Counted from the first letter of the stretch, positions 1-5,946 are shown. The stretch: DNA of 11,354 nt from GCA-2861595 sp035536185 (GCA_035536185.1 DATLOM010000053.1:1-11354); one strand, 5' to 3'. A program made the numbers and translations. Notes: generated by a model from the sequence alone, not told the origin.

Positions 1-267
1 GGCGAGAAGCTCGAGGTGCTGCTGCATTATGTCGAGGTAGTTGCAGTCCGGGTGCAGGGGCGTGAACGGCTTGTCCTTGCGTTCCTCGCGGTCGTAACAG
101 TGGTAGTCATCGGTCCCGACGGAGGTGATGCGCTCGCGGCCCAGAGCCTCGACCAGCCCGGAGGTGATGGTCGTTTTTCCTGTGCCGCTGTCTCCCGCTA
201 TCGCCAGGAGAACGGGTCGGACGCCCTCCCCGCCTTCTCGCTGCATCTTCACCTGCTTGTCGGTCAT
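1..267 (-). CDS. prk: Phosphoribulokinase, N-terminal part (runs off left edge)
   Basis: Phosphoribulokinase phosphorylates ribulose 5-phosphate to ribulose 1,5-bisphosphate, the substrate of RuBisCO, in the cytoplasm. Only the first 89 residues are in the window. I translated them from the ATG at 267. A P-loop GDSGTGKT lies at residues 25-32 after a hydrophobic strand (VLLAIA). It is followed by TDDYHCYDREERK (about 52-64) and TPLHPDCNYLDIM (about 69-81), the order and wording typical of phosphoribulokinases rather than uridine kinases. A purine-rich GAGGTAGGA stands just before the start. The gene follows glpX on the same strand after about 90 bases, consistent with a Calvin-cycle operon. 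The alternative, another member of the PRK/uridine kinase superfamily, is less likely given the DDYH and LHPDCNYLD region and the glpX neighbour. The catalytic half is not visible. Confidence 0.87.
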   Translation of the reverse strand, partial: MTDKQVKMQREGGEGVRPVLLAIAGDSGTGKTTITSGLVEALGRERITSVGTDDYHCYDREERKDKPFTPLHPDCNYLDIMQQHLELLA

Positions 268-359
268 GTCCTACCTCTGGTCGCTGGTTTCGGGTGGGAT
301 CTTCTCAGAGCCCTGCGCGGTCGCCCCGCAGACTGTTGCCATGCCATCGCCCTACCCGT

Positions 360-1361
360 CTACCCGGTGCCGCTGCCGGGCGAACCGCCTGGCCCGGGGA
401 GAGCCTCCACGAAGAGGCCGGGATGACGAGGCGTGACGACGAACGAGTGGGTGCGCCAGCCCCAAGGCGTCTGCTCGGGGGCTGGAAGGAGGGGGTTGGA
501 GGTGATCCCGGTGGCGATGAAGAGGCAGTCCCCGCTGCTGACCAGGTCGTTGACCGTCAGCACCCGGTCGAATTCTTTCTCCTCCGCTTCGAGGCCCGCC
601 CGCTCCTCGTCACTTTGGGGGGCAAGCTTGGCCTGCATGTCGCCGCCCAGGAGCCGAGTCACGCAGGCCGTGATCACTCCTTCGGGCGTACCACCCACTC
701 CGAGGGCGAGGTCCGCTCCGCCATCGGGCAGCAGCACCCGAAGGGAGCCCATGACGTCGCCGGCCGGTACCGCCAGCACACCGGCCCCCTTCTCCCGGAT
801 GTGGGCGATCACCTCCTCATGGCGAGGCTTGTCGAGGACCACCACCACGAGGTCGCGCACGTCCTTGCCCAGAGCCTCCGCCACACGGTCGAGGTTCTGG
901 TCCACCGGCGCGTTGACGTCGATCATCCCTTTGGCGGCTGGGCCGACGATCAGCTTGTCCATGTAGAAGCCCGACGTGGCCCAAAGGGAGTCCGGCGGCC
1001 CGGCGGCCAGAATCGAGATGGCACCGTCGAGGCCGCTGGCGCAGTAGTCGGTGCCCTCCAACGGGTCGATCGCCAGCTCGAAGGCAGGACCGTTGCCGTC
1101 ACCGACCTCCTCGCCGGTGTACAGCATGGGTGCGTCGTCCTTTTCGCCCTCGCCGATCACCACCCGTCCCCTGCCCGGGACACTGCCGAGGACTTCCCGC
1201 ATGGCGGCGACCGCAGCGCCGTCAGCAGCCTCCTTGTCCCCACGGCCCACCCACGGAACGCACGCCAGCGCTGCTGCCTGTGTCGCTCCGAGAAGATAGA
1301 GAGCGAGGCGGTCGGCCCCGTACGCCTCGGCGTCCGGCGACTGTCTCGGGCTGTCGGTCAC
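360..1361 (-). CDS. glpX: Class II fructose-1,6-bisphosphatase (GlpX type)
   Basis: This enzyme hydrolyses fructose 1,6-bisphosphate to fructose 6-phosphate; many bacterial members also accept sedoheptulose 1,7-bisphosphate, so one enzyme can serve both Calvin-cycle phosphatase steps and gluconeogenesis. The 333 residues match the usual family length. Visible motifs are WVGRGDKEAAD (37-47), VIGEGEKDDAPMLYTGEE (about 68-85) and the lithium-sensitive phosphatase motif DPLEGT (99-104), followed by LDGAISILAAG. The glycine-rich GVGGTPEGV segment in the C-terminal half is also typical. The start is GTG at 1361, supported by GGGAGG about six bases upstream. prk follows directly on the same strand. 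The upstream gene vapC ends 95 bases before this start, so glpX probably has its own promoter, although I see no strong -35/-10 pair there. The reading frame is intact. Confidence 0.93.
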   Translation of the reverse strand: MTDSPRQSPDAEAYGADRLALYLLGATQAAALACVPWVGRGDKEAADGAAVAAMREVLGSVPGRGRVVIGEGEKDDAPMLYTGEEVGDGNGPAFELAIDPLEGTDYCASGLDGAISILAAGPPDSLWATSGFYMDKLIVGPAAKGMIDVNAPVDQNLDRVAEALGKDVRDLVVVVLDKPRHEEVIAHIREKGAGVLAVPAGDVMGSLRVLLPDGGADLALGVGGTPEGVITACVTRLLGGDMQAKLAPQSDEERAGLEAEEKEFDRVLTVNDLVSSGDCLFIATGITSNPLLPAPEQTPWGWRTHSFVVTPRHPGLFVEALPGPGGSPGSGTG

Positions 1362-1456
1362 TGTCGACCTCCCTCTGAGTTCCCCGTGTCACCCCGCACT
1401 CTAGCTCGACCCTAGAACGGATCTTCGACCTGACACCTTGGCGAGCCTGGTCCACC

Positions 1457-1894
1457 TCAGGACGGACGGATCCGATGAAGATCAAGGCCGACGATCCCCT
1501 CAAGGACGCCGTCACCGGCAACGAGCTCCAGACCCAGCACGACGGCCGTGGTCGCTACCCACCGGTCCGCTTCGTGGATCTTCTGGGATAGAGGATGACC
1601 GATCCGACTCGCTTCTGCACGCAACTGCGCACATTCATTGATGAGGCTCTCGCCGGTCTGGATGACATCGAGGTCCGCCAGCGACCGTTCCAGCCGGTGC
1701 CGGCGAAGCTCACCCCACCCCGCTCGGACGGCGCCAAAGCGCAGTTCGGTCACTGTCACGAACGATACGACCCGCGCTCGAGTGCCGATGACTCCACGAG
1801 CAGCCTCGGCGTGGGCTGATGGTCGAGGATCGAGAAGCCAGCTGGCGACATCGGTGTCAATGACAACGTGAGCAGCTCTCCGTCGTTCAATCAC
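1457..1894 (-). CDS. vapC: PIN-domain ribonuclease toxin, VapC family
   Basis: The 145-residue protein has the PIN-domain layout of VapC toxins, Mg-dependent endoribonucleases that cut specific RNAs, often tRNA or rRNA, when freed from their antitoxin. The acidic residues expected in the active site are visible: D13 in VVIDTDVASW, E50 in TVTELRFG, D110 in HEADRWVATTA and D128 in LELVAGDGV. Length is normal for the family. The start is GTG at 1894, chosen because its GTGA overlaps the stop codon of the small upstream gene, the usual coupling in vapBC operons. No frameshift or missing acid is seen, so the toxin looks active. Its RNA target cannot be told from sequence. It sits between glpX and the divergent pilZ gene. 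Confidence 0.88.
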   Translation of the reverse strand: MIERRRAAHVVIDTDVASWLLDPRPSAHAEAARGVIGTRARVVSFVTVTELRFGAVRAGWGELRRHRLERSLADLDVIQTGESLINECAQLRAEASRIGHPLSQKIHEADRWVATTAVVLGLELVAGDGVLEGIVGLDLHRIRPS

Positions 1895-2055
1895 GCCTCA
1901 GCAAGCGAAGCGTAGAACGCGTCCCACTCTTCGTCGCTGACATCCTCCATGGCGAACTGCTCAGGGGTCAGGCGTGGCCTCGACTCCCACAGGCGTTCGT
2001 CATCCACCGCGAATAGCCGGAGATGCGGTTCTTCAGGATGTTCGTGGAGTGACAC
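1891..2055 (-). CDS. Small antitoxin candidate of the VapBC pair (54 residues)
   Basis: This short gene was read directly from the minus strand. It starts at GTG 2055; a TAG lies four codons upstream in frame, so nothing longer is possible. It ends at TGA 1893-1891, which overlaps the toxin start as GTGA. The 54-residue product begins (V)SLHEHPEEPHLRLF, continues through DDERLWESRPRLTPEQF and ends in MEDVSDEEWDAFYASLAEA. The acidic, aromatic C-terminal tail is the kind of segment by which VapB-type antitoxins cover the toxin active site. No clear ribbon-helix-helix or AbrB DNA-binding region can be named. A TAGAAT box lies six bases before the start with no Shine-Dalgarno sequence, so translation may be leaderless. 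The assignment rests on position, size, overlap and tail composition, not on a recognised family. Confidence 0.72.
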   Translation of the reverse strand: MSLHEHPEEPHLRLFAVDDERLWESRPRLTPEQFAMEDVSDEEWDAFYASLAEA

Positions 2056-2061
2056 ATCGAA

Positions 2062-2067
2062 ATTCTA
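2062..2067 (-). promoter_or_regulatory. Candidate -10 box of the toxin-antitoxin operon (leaderless)
   Basis: TAGAAT fits the actinobacterial -10 pattern TANNNT and ends six bases before the GTG start of the antitoxin candidate. That would put the transcription start at or next to the first codon. No ribosome binding site is present between box and start. A -35 element at normal spacing is not evident. Confidence 0.4.
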
Positions 2068-2361
2068 CCGCTGCTCGGTCACCCGGGCCTGCGCCGCCCA
2101 GGTAATCCGTCTGGTGCGGCACGCGCACCACCGGTAGGAGCAGGCTCGGTCGACTGCCGGTCGTGCGGCTGCCGTCGCAGCTCGCACTCGAACCCTCGGT
2201 GGGTGCCGCTGTCACCGCGGCTGCGCCGCCTGGCGGACGCGGGGGTCAAAGTCGAGGAGGCCGAACGAAGCCCGGACGCTTGTCGCCGAGGCTCCCCGAG
2301 TTATTCTTCGGGATGGTCACCGCCGCAACGAGCCGGGTCTGCCTGGCGCCGTCCTCGTTTA

Positions 2362-2372
2362 GGGTGTCACCC
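2362..2372. promoter_or_regulatory. Palindrome GGGTGTCACCC upstream of pilZ
   Basis: An 11-base perfect palindrome with a single central base lies 24 bases before the pilZ start and overlaps a possible -10 box (TAGGGT, 2360-2365). The spacing and symmetry suit a repressor operator. As a hairpin it would be too tight. The function is inferred from position only. Confidence 0.25.
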
Positions 2373-2395
2373 CTTCGGGATCAGCAGGAGGTCCA

Positions 2396-2824
2396 ATGAC
2401 TACCTTGGAGACCTTCCGGAGCACAGAGGACTCCCGCCGCCAGTGGCGACGGGTACCTGTGCGGTTCACGGTTCGATGCAAGCGCCTTGGCTGGGGCGAT
2501 GACGAGATGATGCTCGAGGCGGTGAACCTGTCGCCGGGGGGCGCGCGGTTGCGCGCCGCGGAGCAGCTGACGACCGGCGACGTCGTGATGTGCTGGATCG
2601 ACTCCGGCAGTGGGGACTTCCCCACCGTCGTCAAGGCCCTCGTTGTGCAAGCGGAGTCGCATGGTGAGGAGATGTGCGACGTGCACGTTGCATGGACCAA
2701 CCTCTCCGCCGAATCCGAGCAGCAGTTGGGGCGACTCCTGGCCCGGCACGACAGTGAGGAGCCGGGCGCCCAGGTCAAGCCCGGTCTGAGCCAGAACCTC
2801 GGGCATGGAGAACCAGACGCCTGA
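2396..2824 (+). CDS. PilZ-domain protein, putative c-di-GMP receptor
   Basis: The 142-residue protein matches a stand-alone PilZ domain, which binds cyclic di-GMP and transmits the signal to partner proteins or enzymes. The two halves of the ligand-binding signature are visible: an arginine cluster at residues 14-23 (RRQWRRVPVR, containing RxxxR) and NLSPGG (44-49), the N/DxSxxG motif after the first strands. The remainder alternates short beta-like stretches (GDVVMCWID, TVVKALVVQ, CDVHVAWTN) and ends in a helix about residues 103-118. The last 20 residues are probably disordered. The start ATG 2396 has a strong AGGAGG six bases upstream. It is the only convincing plus-strand gene in the window and is divergent from the toxin-antitoxin operon. 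No cyclase or phosphodiesterase gene is nearby, so its pathway is unknown. Confidence 0.83.
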   Translation: MTTLETFRSTEDSRRQWRRVPVRFTVRCKRLGWGDDEMMLEAVNLSPGGARLRAAEQLTTGDVVMCWIDSGSGDFPTVVKALVVQAESHGEEMCDVHVAWTNLSAESEQQLGRLLARHDSEEPGAQVKPGLSQNLGHGEPDA

Positions 2825-2851
2825 CACCACCGTTGCTGTCACATTTCGTGG

Positions 2852-3049
2852 GATGCGCCCGGTAGCCACCGTTTCTTGTCGGGTAGCCGCCCGATAAGGC
2901 TCACCCACAGCTCGGCCCTTGCCGCTGCCTCTGCAGTGGCCGAACGTCGTTCGGTTCGCGTCGGAGGGGCGACACACACACGAGGTCCACGCTTTGTGCA
3001 ACGGTTCTTCGATCTGGCGGAGACGAACCTACTCCTGCCTGCGGCCTGA
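2852..3049 (+). repeat. Dispersed structured repeat, copy A
   Basis: This stretch aligns along its length with 10688-10921 in the same orientation (by eye, roughly 80 percent identical in the core; not computed). Near-identical blocks include GGGTAGCCGCCCGAT, CTCACCCACAGC, GTCGGAGGGGCGACACAC and CCACGCTTTGTGCAAC. Three hairpins can form: an 8-bp stem at 2876-2897 (TTGTCGGG with CCCGATAA, one wobble), CCGAAC/GTTCGG at 2940-2954, and GTCG/CGAC with a GAGGGG loop at 2960-2973. The tail ACTCCTGCCTGCGGCCTGA recurs beside IS-B at 5925. Compared with copy B it lacks about 34 bases after CCCGAT. Minus-strand frames through both copies are broken at different places, so the unit is probably non-coding. 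It could be a MITE-like element, a structured RNA, or remnants of an old mobile element. Confidence 0.6.
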
Positions 3050-3441
3050 AGCTTCGGCAGTGGTGTAAGCACAACTACTCAGCTTCCCAACGGGATTACC
3101 TTTGCGCCGATACGCGCTCCGTTGGGTCATCGTTCCGTTGGTCTCATTCGGTCGCCATGCGGTGGTGTACCTCTTTGGCATCTGACGAGAGCAGGACGTG
3201 CCGATCCTTCGCGAACAGCCACCAGGCCAGTCCAGCCGGTATCGCGCCCCATTCTTGCTCCCCTACCGGCGCGGCTATAACCAGACCTTCTTTCTAGTGG
3301 TCACCGAGACCCGCTATGGCGGAGGCCTGACTTCCGATTGTGGTAGTTGGGGGACATCGTCACCGCCTGGAGGGCTGCTGGTCCCGGGTAAGCCCTCCGG
3401 CTCGCGCTCGCGACAGATTCGACCTCAGTGAGTGGCGAGTT
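3050..3441. other. Intergenic region with no recognised gene
   Basis: After repeat copy A this region is lower in GC than its neighbours and has no open frame with a credible start and protein pattern. It contains only the long hairpin at 3367-3400 near its right end, downstream of the two small minus-strand genes. Confidence 0.5.
3367..3400 (-). terminator. Long hairpin downstream of the small minus-strand operon
   Basis: CTGGAGGGCT and AGCCCTCCGG pair as a 10-bp stem (one G-T wobble) around a 14-base loop that itself contains CCCGGG. It lies about 40 bases past the stop of the 127-residue gene, in the right place to end its transcript. No T-run follows on the minus strand, so it would be a non-canonical, U-less terminator or a processing site. 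Confidence 0.4.
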
Positions 3442-3825
3442 CTAGCCCAACATCAGTCCGCGACCAAACCATTCCGTCGCCCAGTCCGGCTCGCCGTCGT
3501 GGACCTCGAGGAGCACGCGGCTTGGATCACGCCGGCCCATCTGGTCCTCGGAGTTCGCGTTGAGCGGGTCGCAATACTCGGGCAGCACCGAGGTCCGGGT
3601 CGCCTTCGCCTCGAACCAGAACGAGCCGCCGTAGTCGACGTACACGACCACGTCCTCGACCTCGCCCTCGGGATCGGACCAGCCATCGCGGCCCCCAAAG
3701 TAAGCGTCCGTCGCTTCCATGGCGCTGTCGAAGAGGCGGGGCACGAGGAGGTCCGATGTCCCGTGGTAGTTCGCGACCTTGACGGTCCCGTCGCCGAAGC
3801 GGACGAGCGCGATGCCGCTACTCAT
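3442..3825 (-). CDS. Hypothetical acidic protein, 127 residues
   Basis: I do not recognise this family. The product begins MSSGIALVRFGDG and ends in WATEWFGRGLMLG. It is soluble, acidic and rich in aromatic residues, with no signal peptide or membrane segment. Visible stretches are strand-like (VKVANYHG, EDVVVYVDYGGSFWFEA, SRVLLEVHDG) around a helix-like segment (LFDSAMEATDAYF, 31-43). The ATG at 3825 is preferred over a frame-open upstream ATG at 3915 because upstream residues are arginine/serine-rich antisense-like sequence and because this ATG overlaps the stop of the preceding small gene by eight bases (ATGAGTAG), suggesting coupled translation. No strong Shine-Dalgarno sequence is visible. 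The size and partner recall toxin-immunity or antitoxin pairs, but no motif supports that. Confidence 0.6.
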   Translation of the reverse strand: MSSGIALVRFGDGTVKVANYHGTSDLLVPRLFDSAMEATDAYFGGRDGWSDPEGEVEDVVVYVDYGGSFWFEAKATRTSVLPEYCDPLNANSEDQMGRRDPSRVLLEVHDGEPDWATEWFGRGLMLG

Positions 3826-3985
3826 CGCTGCCGACCGGCCGGACCCGCTTGTTCGCCGACCAGAGGTTCTGGCGGGTGATCGGCCCGTGGGCGTCGATGC
3901 ACTGCTTCGGTGCATCGACGATCTCCTTCTCCATCTGCGACCGTGACATCTGGAGCGGACATTGAGCAGGCATATCGTCTGGCAT
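3818..3985 (-). CDS. Hypothetical small protein, 55 residues, overlapping the next gene
   Basis: I do not recognise this product. From ATG 3985 it reads MPDDMPAQCPLQMSRSQME at the start; the middle contains EKEIVDAPKQCIDAHGPITRQNL and the end is WSANKRVRPVGSDE. The central part looks helical and the end is basic. A start at the second ATG (3973) is equally possible. The same frame stays open leftward into the IS-A remnant, so this may instead be the surviving 3' end of a gene cut by the insertion. The stop TAG overlaps the ATG of the 127-residue gene by eight bases, which argues that the two were translated together. A TACAAT box overlaps the first ATG, with TTAGCG 17 bases before it as a weak -35. 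Whether it is an intact gene is uncertain. Confidence 0.42.
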   Translation of the reverse strand: MPDDMPAQCPLQMSRSQMEKEIVDAPKQCIDAHGPITRQNLWSANKRVRPVGSDE

Positions 3986-4033
3986 TGTAAGCCCCGGCTT
4001 TTCGTGCGCTAAGACCGCGCCGTCGTAGCGGCA

Positions 4034-4060
4034 TGTGACGGGACCCCGGTAACTGGTCCA
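4034..4060. repeat. Left terminal inverted repeat of IS-A
   Basis: This terminus (TGTGACGGGACCCCGG then CTGGTCCA) matches the reverse complement of 4721-4748 apart from a few bases and one single-base gap. The outermost bases TG are usual for IS3-family ends. Confidence 0.65.
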
Positions 4061-4746
4061 GCTCCCACGCGATGCTGGTTGGGTTGGGGTGGTCCATCGG
4101 GCATAGACCTCGTCGGGGGTGAGCCCGGCAAGAGCCGAATAGGGCCGGTAGCAGTTGTACTCGATCCGCCAGGCCTCGACGAGGACTTGCGGCCCCGACG
4201 AAGGTGCCGAACTCCTCGACGTTGAGCAGCTCGTCTCGCGCACGGCCGTTGAAGGATTCCTCGTCACCGGGCCCACGACGAAGGCACCTCTGGGTGGTGC
4301 GGTGTTGGCCACCACCACGCAGGCTCGGCGCTCGGAGACCCCGAAGCCCGTCTGCAGGGCCACCACGGCCCGCCGACGGCGCTCCGGGGTCAAAAGTTTC
4401 CCCGGGTTCAGCTCCTTCAACATGTCGATATCGAGGGCCTGATCGGCCACGATCTTCTTCAGTCGGCCGTTCTCTCGCTCCAGCTCTCGCAGGCGCTTGG
4501 CCTCTAGGGCCTTCATGCCTCCGTACTGGTTGCGCCACCGGTTCCAGGTGGCCTCGCTGACCTCGAGGTGGCGGAGCACCTCCGTGAGGCTCTTGGCGTC
4601 GTTGAGCAGGCGCTCGCCCTCACGGAGCTTGCGGACGACCTGCTCGGGGGTGTGGCGGTGTCGCTTCATCTTCTCATGTCCTCCATGCCCACATGGTGGG
4701 CGTTGGACTCTCACAGAAGGTGGACCAGATTCCGGGGGCCTCGTCA
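4036..4746 (-). mobile_element. IS-A: IS3-family (IS407-like) element with its core deleted
   Basis: Both terminal inverted repeats can be seen. On the plus strand the left end begins TGACGGGACCCCGG and runs to CTGGTCCA at 4060. On the minus strand the right end begins TGACGAGGCCCCCGG and runs to CTGGTCCA at 4721. The two ends match over about 25 bases with few differences. The element is about 711 bp, against roughly 1.2-1.3 kb for intact relatives, and what remains codes only for the first and last parts of a transposase. It is therefore an internally deleted, non-autonomous derivative. Its right end abuts and truncates IS-B. No convincing target-site duplication is present (flanks CATG and CCAC). 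Confidence 0.75.
4080..4669 (-). pseudogene. IS-A transposase remnant (IS3 family, catalytic core missing)
   Basis: The frame opens at ATG 4669 with MKRHRHTPEQVVRKLREGERLL. The helix-turn-helix region follows (LEVSEATWNRWRNQYGG), then the leucine-zipper-like LRELERENGRLKKIV and the start of OrfB (LTPERRRRAVVAL, GVSERRAC). A one-base loss in a G-run near 4309 shifts the frame to QHRTTQR, after which about 190 residues, including the first two catalytic aspartates, are missing. The sequence resumes with EESFNGRARDELLNVEEFGTF, containing the DDE glutamate region. A one-base gain near 4191-4196 returns to the first frame for LVEAWRIEYNCYRPYSALAG. The product cannot be an active transposase. The subgroup assignment is from remembered sequence pattern. 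Confidence 0.8.
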
Positions 4747-4748
4747 CC
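4721..4748. repeat. Right terminal inverted repeat of IS-A
   Basis: TGGACCAG, a short variable core, GGGGGCC and TCGTCA on the plus strand mirror the left end at 4034-4060. The terminal TGA, read on the minus strand at 4746-4744, also supplies a stop codon to the IS-B transposase reading frame that it interrupts. Confidence 0.65.
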
Positions 4749-5549
4749 ACCAGTCGACCCAGGTGAGGGTGGCCAGCTCGACGTCGTCAACGGTGCGCCA
4801 CGGCCCGCGCATGGTGATGAGCTCGGACTTGTGCAGCCCGATGACTGATTCCGCTAGGGCGTTGTCGTAGGAATCGCCCCTTGGATCCCACCGAGGTGAC
4901 CGCCCCTTCGTCGGCGAGGCGCTCGGTGTATCGAATGGACAGATATTTGAACGCCCCTGTCGCTGTGATGCACCAGACCATCGAGATCGCCGGCCCGAGA
5001 CCAGATGGCCATCTCCAGCGCGTCGAGGGCCAGATCGGCCCGCAGAGTGTTGGCCACCCGCCAGCCCACGATGCGCCGGGAGAACACGTCGATGATGAAT
5101 GCCGCGTAGGCGAAGCCCGACCAGGTGGCCACGTAGGTGATGTCGGCCACCCAGAGACGGTTGGGTGCGGCGGCCTGGAAGCGGCGATCGACCAGGTCAG
5201 CGGGACGGGCAGCAGCGGGATCAGCCCTGGTGGTGCGGCACTTCTTGCCTCTGACCCGTCCGCACAGGCCCATGGAGGCCATGAGGCGCTCCACCCGACA
5301 GCGGGGAACAACGATGCCCTCCCGGTTGAGGGCCCGCCACACCTTGCGAGCCCCATAGACGCCGAAGTTGTCCTGGTGGACCCTGGCGATCTCGATCTTG
5401 AGCTCGGCGTCTCGGCGCCGGCGCTGACAGAGGGGGCGGGTCTTGGCCGCGTAGTAGGTGGAGGGGGCGACCTGCAGCGCGTCGCAGATCGGCTCGACCC
5501 CTTAGTCCTCCCGGTGCGCCTCGATGTAGGCGATCACCTGCTCGGTCGG
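4744..5549 (-). pseudogene. IS-B OrfB transposase (DDE integrase core), broken
   Basis: All three catalytic positions of the rve/DDE core can be read across frames: D in NRLWVADITYVATWSGFAYA, D in GLVHHSDRGVQ and E in GDSYDNALAES. Upstream is the conserved YGARKVWRALNREG region. Lesions are a TAA at 5504-5502 replacing an expected aromatic codon in EAHRED*GVEPICD, a one-base gain in an A-run (plus-strand TTT, 4946-4948), a one-base gain in a G-run (plus-strand CCCC, 4877-4880), and a C-terminal cut at WVDWW where IS-A's terminal TGA supplies the stop. orfB normally starts by -1 frameshifting from orfA, so its start here is approximate. Confidence 0.82.
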
Positions 5550-5870
5550 CGGTCGAGCTCCGCCCCGAAGAAAACCGCCGCCGATTTGAGGATCTCGTTA
5601 GCTCGCCGCAGCTCGCGGTTGTCCTTCTCCAGCTGTGCGATCCGGGCCTTGTCCTCGGTGGCGGTTCCTGAGCGGACACCGCCGTCGATCTCGGCCTGGC
5701 GGACCCAGTTGCGCAACGACTCGCTGCCCACGCCGAGCTGGCGGGCGACTCTGGTGACCACGCCGTAGCTTTCACCGCCCTGGGCCTCGATCAGCTCGAG
5801 CACCATGCGAAACGCCTCGCTCACGCAGCTCTGGCGGGTACCTCTTCTGTGCGGGGTGTTGAGATGCCAT
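5534..5870 (-). pseudogene. IS-B OrfA (helix-turn-helix transposase subunit), frameshifted
   Basis: From ATG 5870 the frame reads MASQHPAQKRYPPELRER, the usual OrfA opening. After one extra base in a GG pair (plus-strand 5815-5816) it continues in another frame as AFRMVLELIEAQGG. There follow the DNA-binding region (VARQLGVGSESLRNWVRQAEID) and the leucine-zipper end (RIAQLEKDNRELRRANEILK, VFFGAELDR). It stops at 5536-5534, overlapping orfB. Restoring the single base would give a normal-length OrfA of about 111 residues. Confidence 0.8.
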
Positions 5871-5896
5871 TGACTCCATGCTCCTTCCAAGCGATG

Positions 5897-5924
5897 GAGC
5901 CTCCGCGGATCCCGGTGCGGTTCA
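5897..5924. repeat. Terminal inverted repeat of IS-B (partner missing)
   Basis: Read on the minus strand from 5924 this is TGAACCGCACCGGGATCCGC followed by GGAGGCTC. It precedes the orfA start by about 50 bases, as in intact relatives. The matching end is not in the window. Confidence 0.6.
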
Positions 5925-5946
5925 CTTACTCCTGCCCGCAGCCTGA
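5925..5946 (+). repeat. Tail fragment of the dispersed repeat at the IS-B edge
   Basis: The 22 bases directly outside the IS-B terminal repeat match the tail of repeat copy A (3028-3049) at 19 of 22 positions by eye, and a related string is at 10903-10921. The rest of the repeat would have lain where IS-B now is. Confidence 0.45.

Larger units (their letters stand above)
2056..2395. other. Divergent intergenic region between the antitoxin and pilZ
   Basis: About 340 bases separate two divergent genes. Open frames here have no recognisable protein pattern or start signal, so I call none. The left end carries the candidate -10 box of the toxin-antitoxin operon. The right end holds the odd-length palindrome GGGTGTCACCC at 2362-2372 and the pilZ ribosome binding site. 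A TAGGGT at 2360-2365 could be a pilZ -10 box but has no matching -35. Confidence 0.5.
4747..5924 (-). mobile_element. IS-B: IS3-family (IS3-subgroup) element, 3' end lost
   Basis: Its right boundary is the terminal inverted repeat that reads TGAACCGCACCGGGATCC from 5924 on the minus strand, the style of end found in actinobacterial IS3-group elements. Inside are orfA and orfB in the usual overlapping arrangement. The element stops at IS-A: the last part of orfB (from about WVDW onward) and the other inverted repeat are missing, and no trace of them appears on the far side of IS-A, so insertion was followed by, or occurred with, a deletion. Several base-level lesions make it inactive. Confidence 0.75.

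Noticed and set aside
294..1415. Long plus-strand open frame of 373 codons
   Set aside because: It is antisense to glpX, which has clear family motifs and a ribosome binding site; the plus-strand product is a histidine/arginine-rich shadow.
4032..4750. Target-site duplication around IS-A
   Set aside because: The flanking bases (CATG and CCAC) do not match, consistent with a rearrangement rather than a simple insertion.
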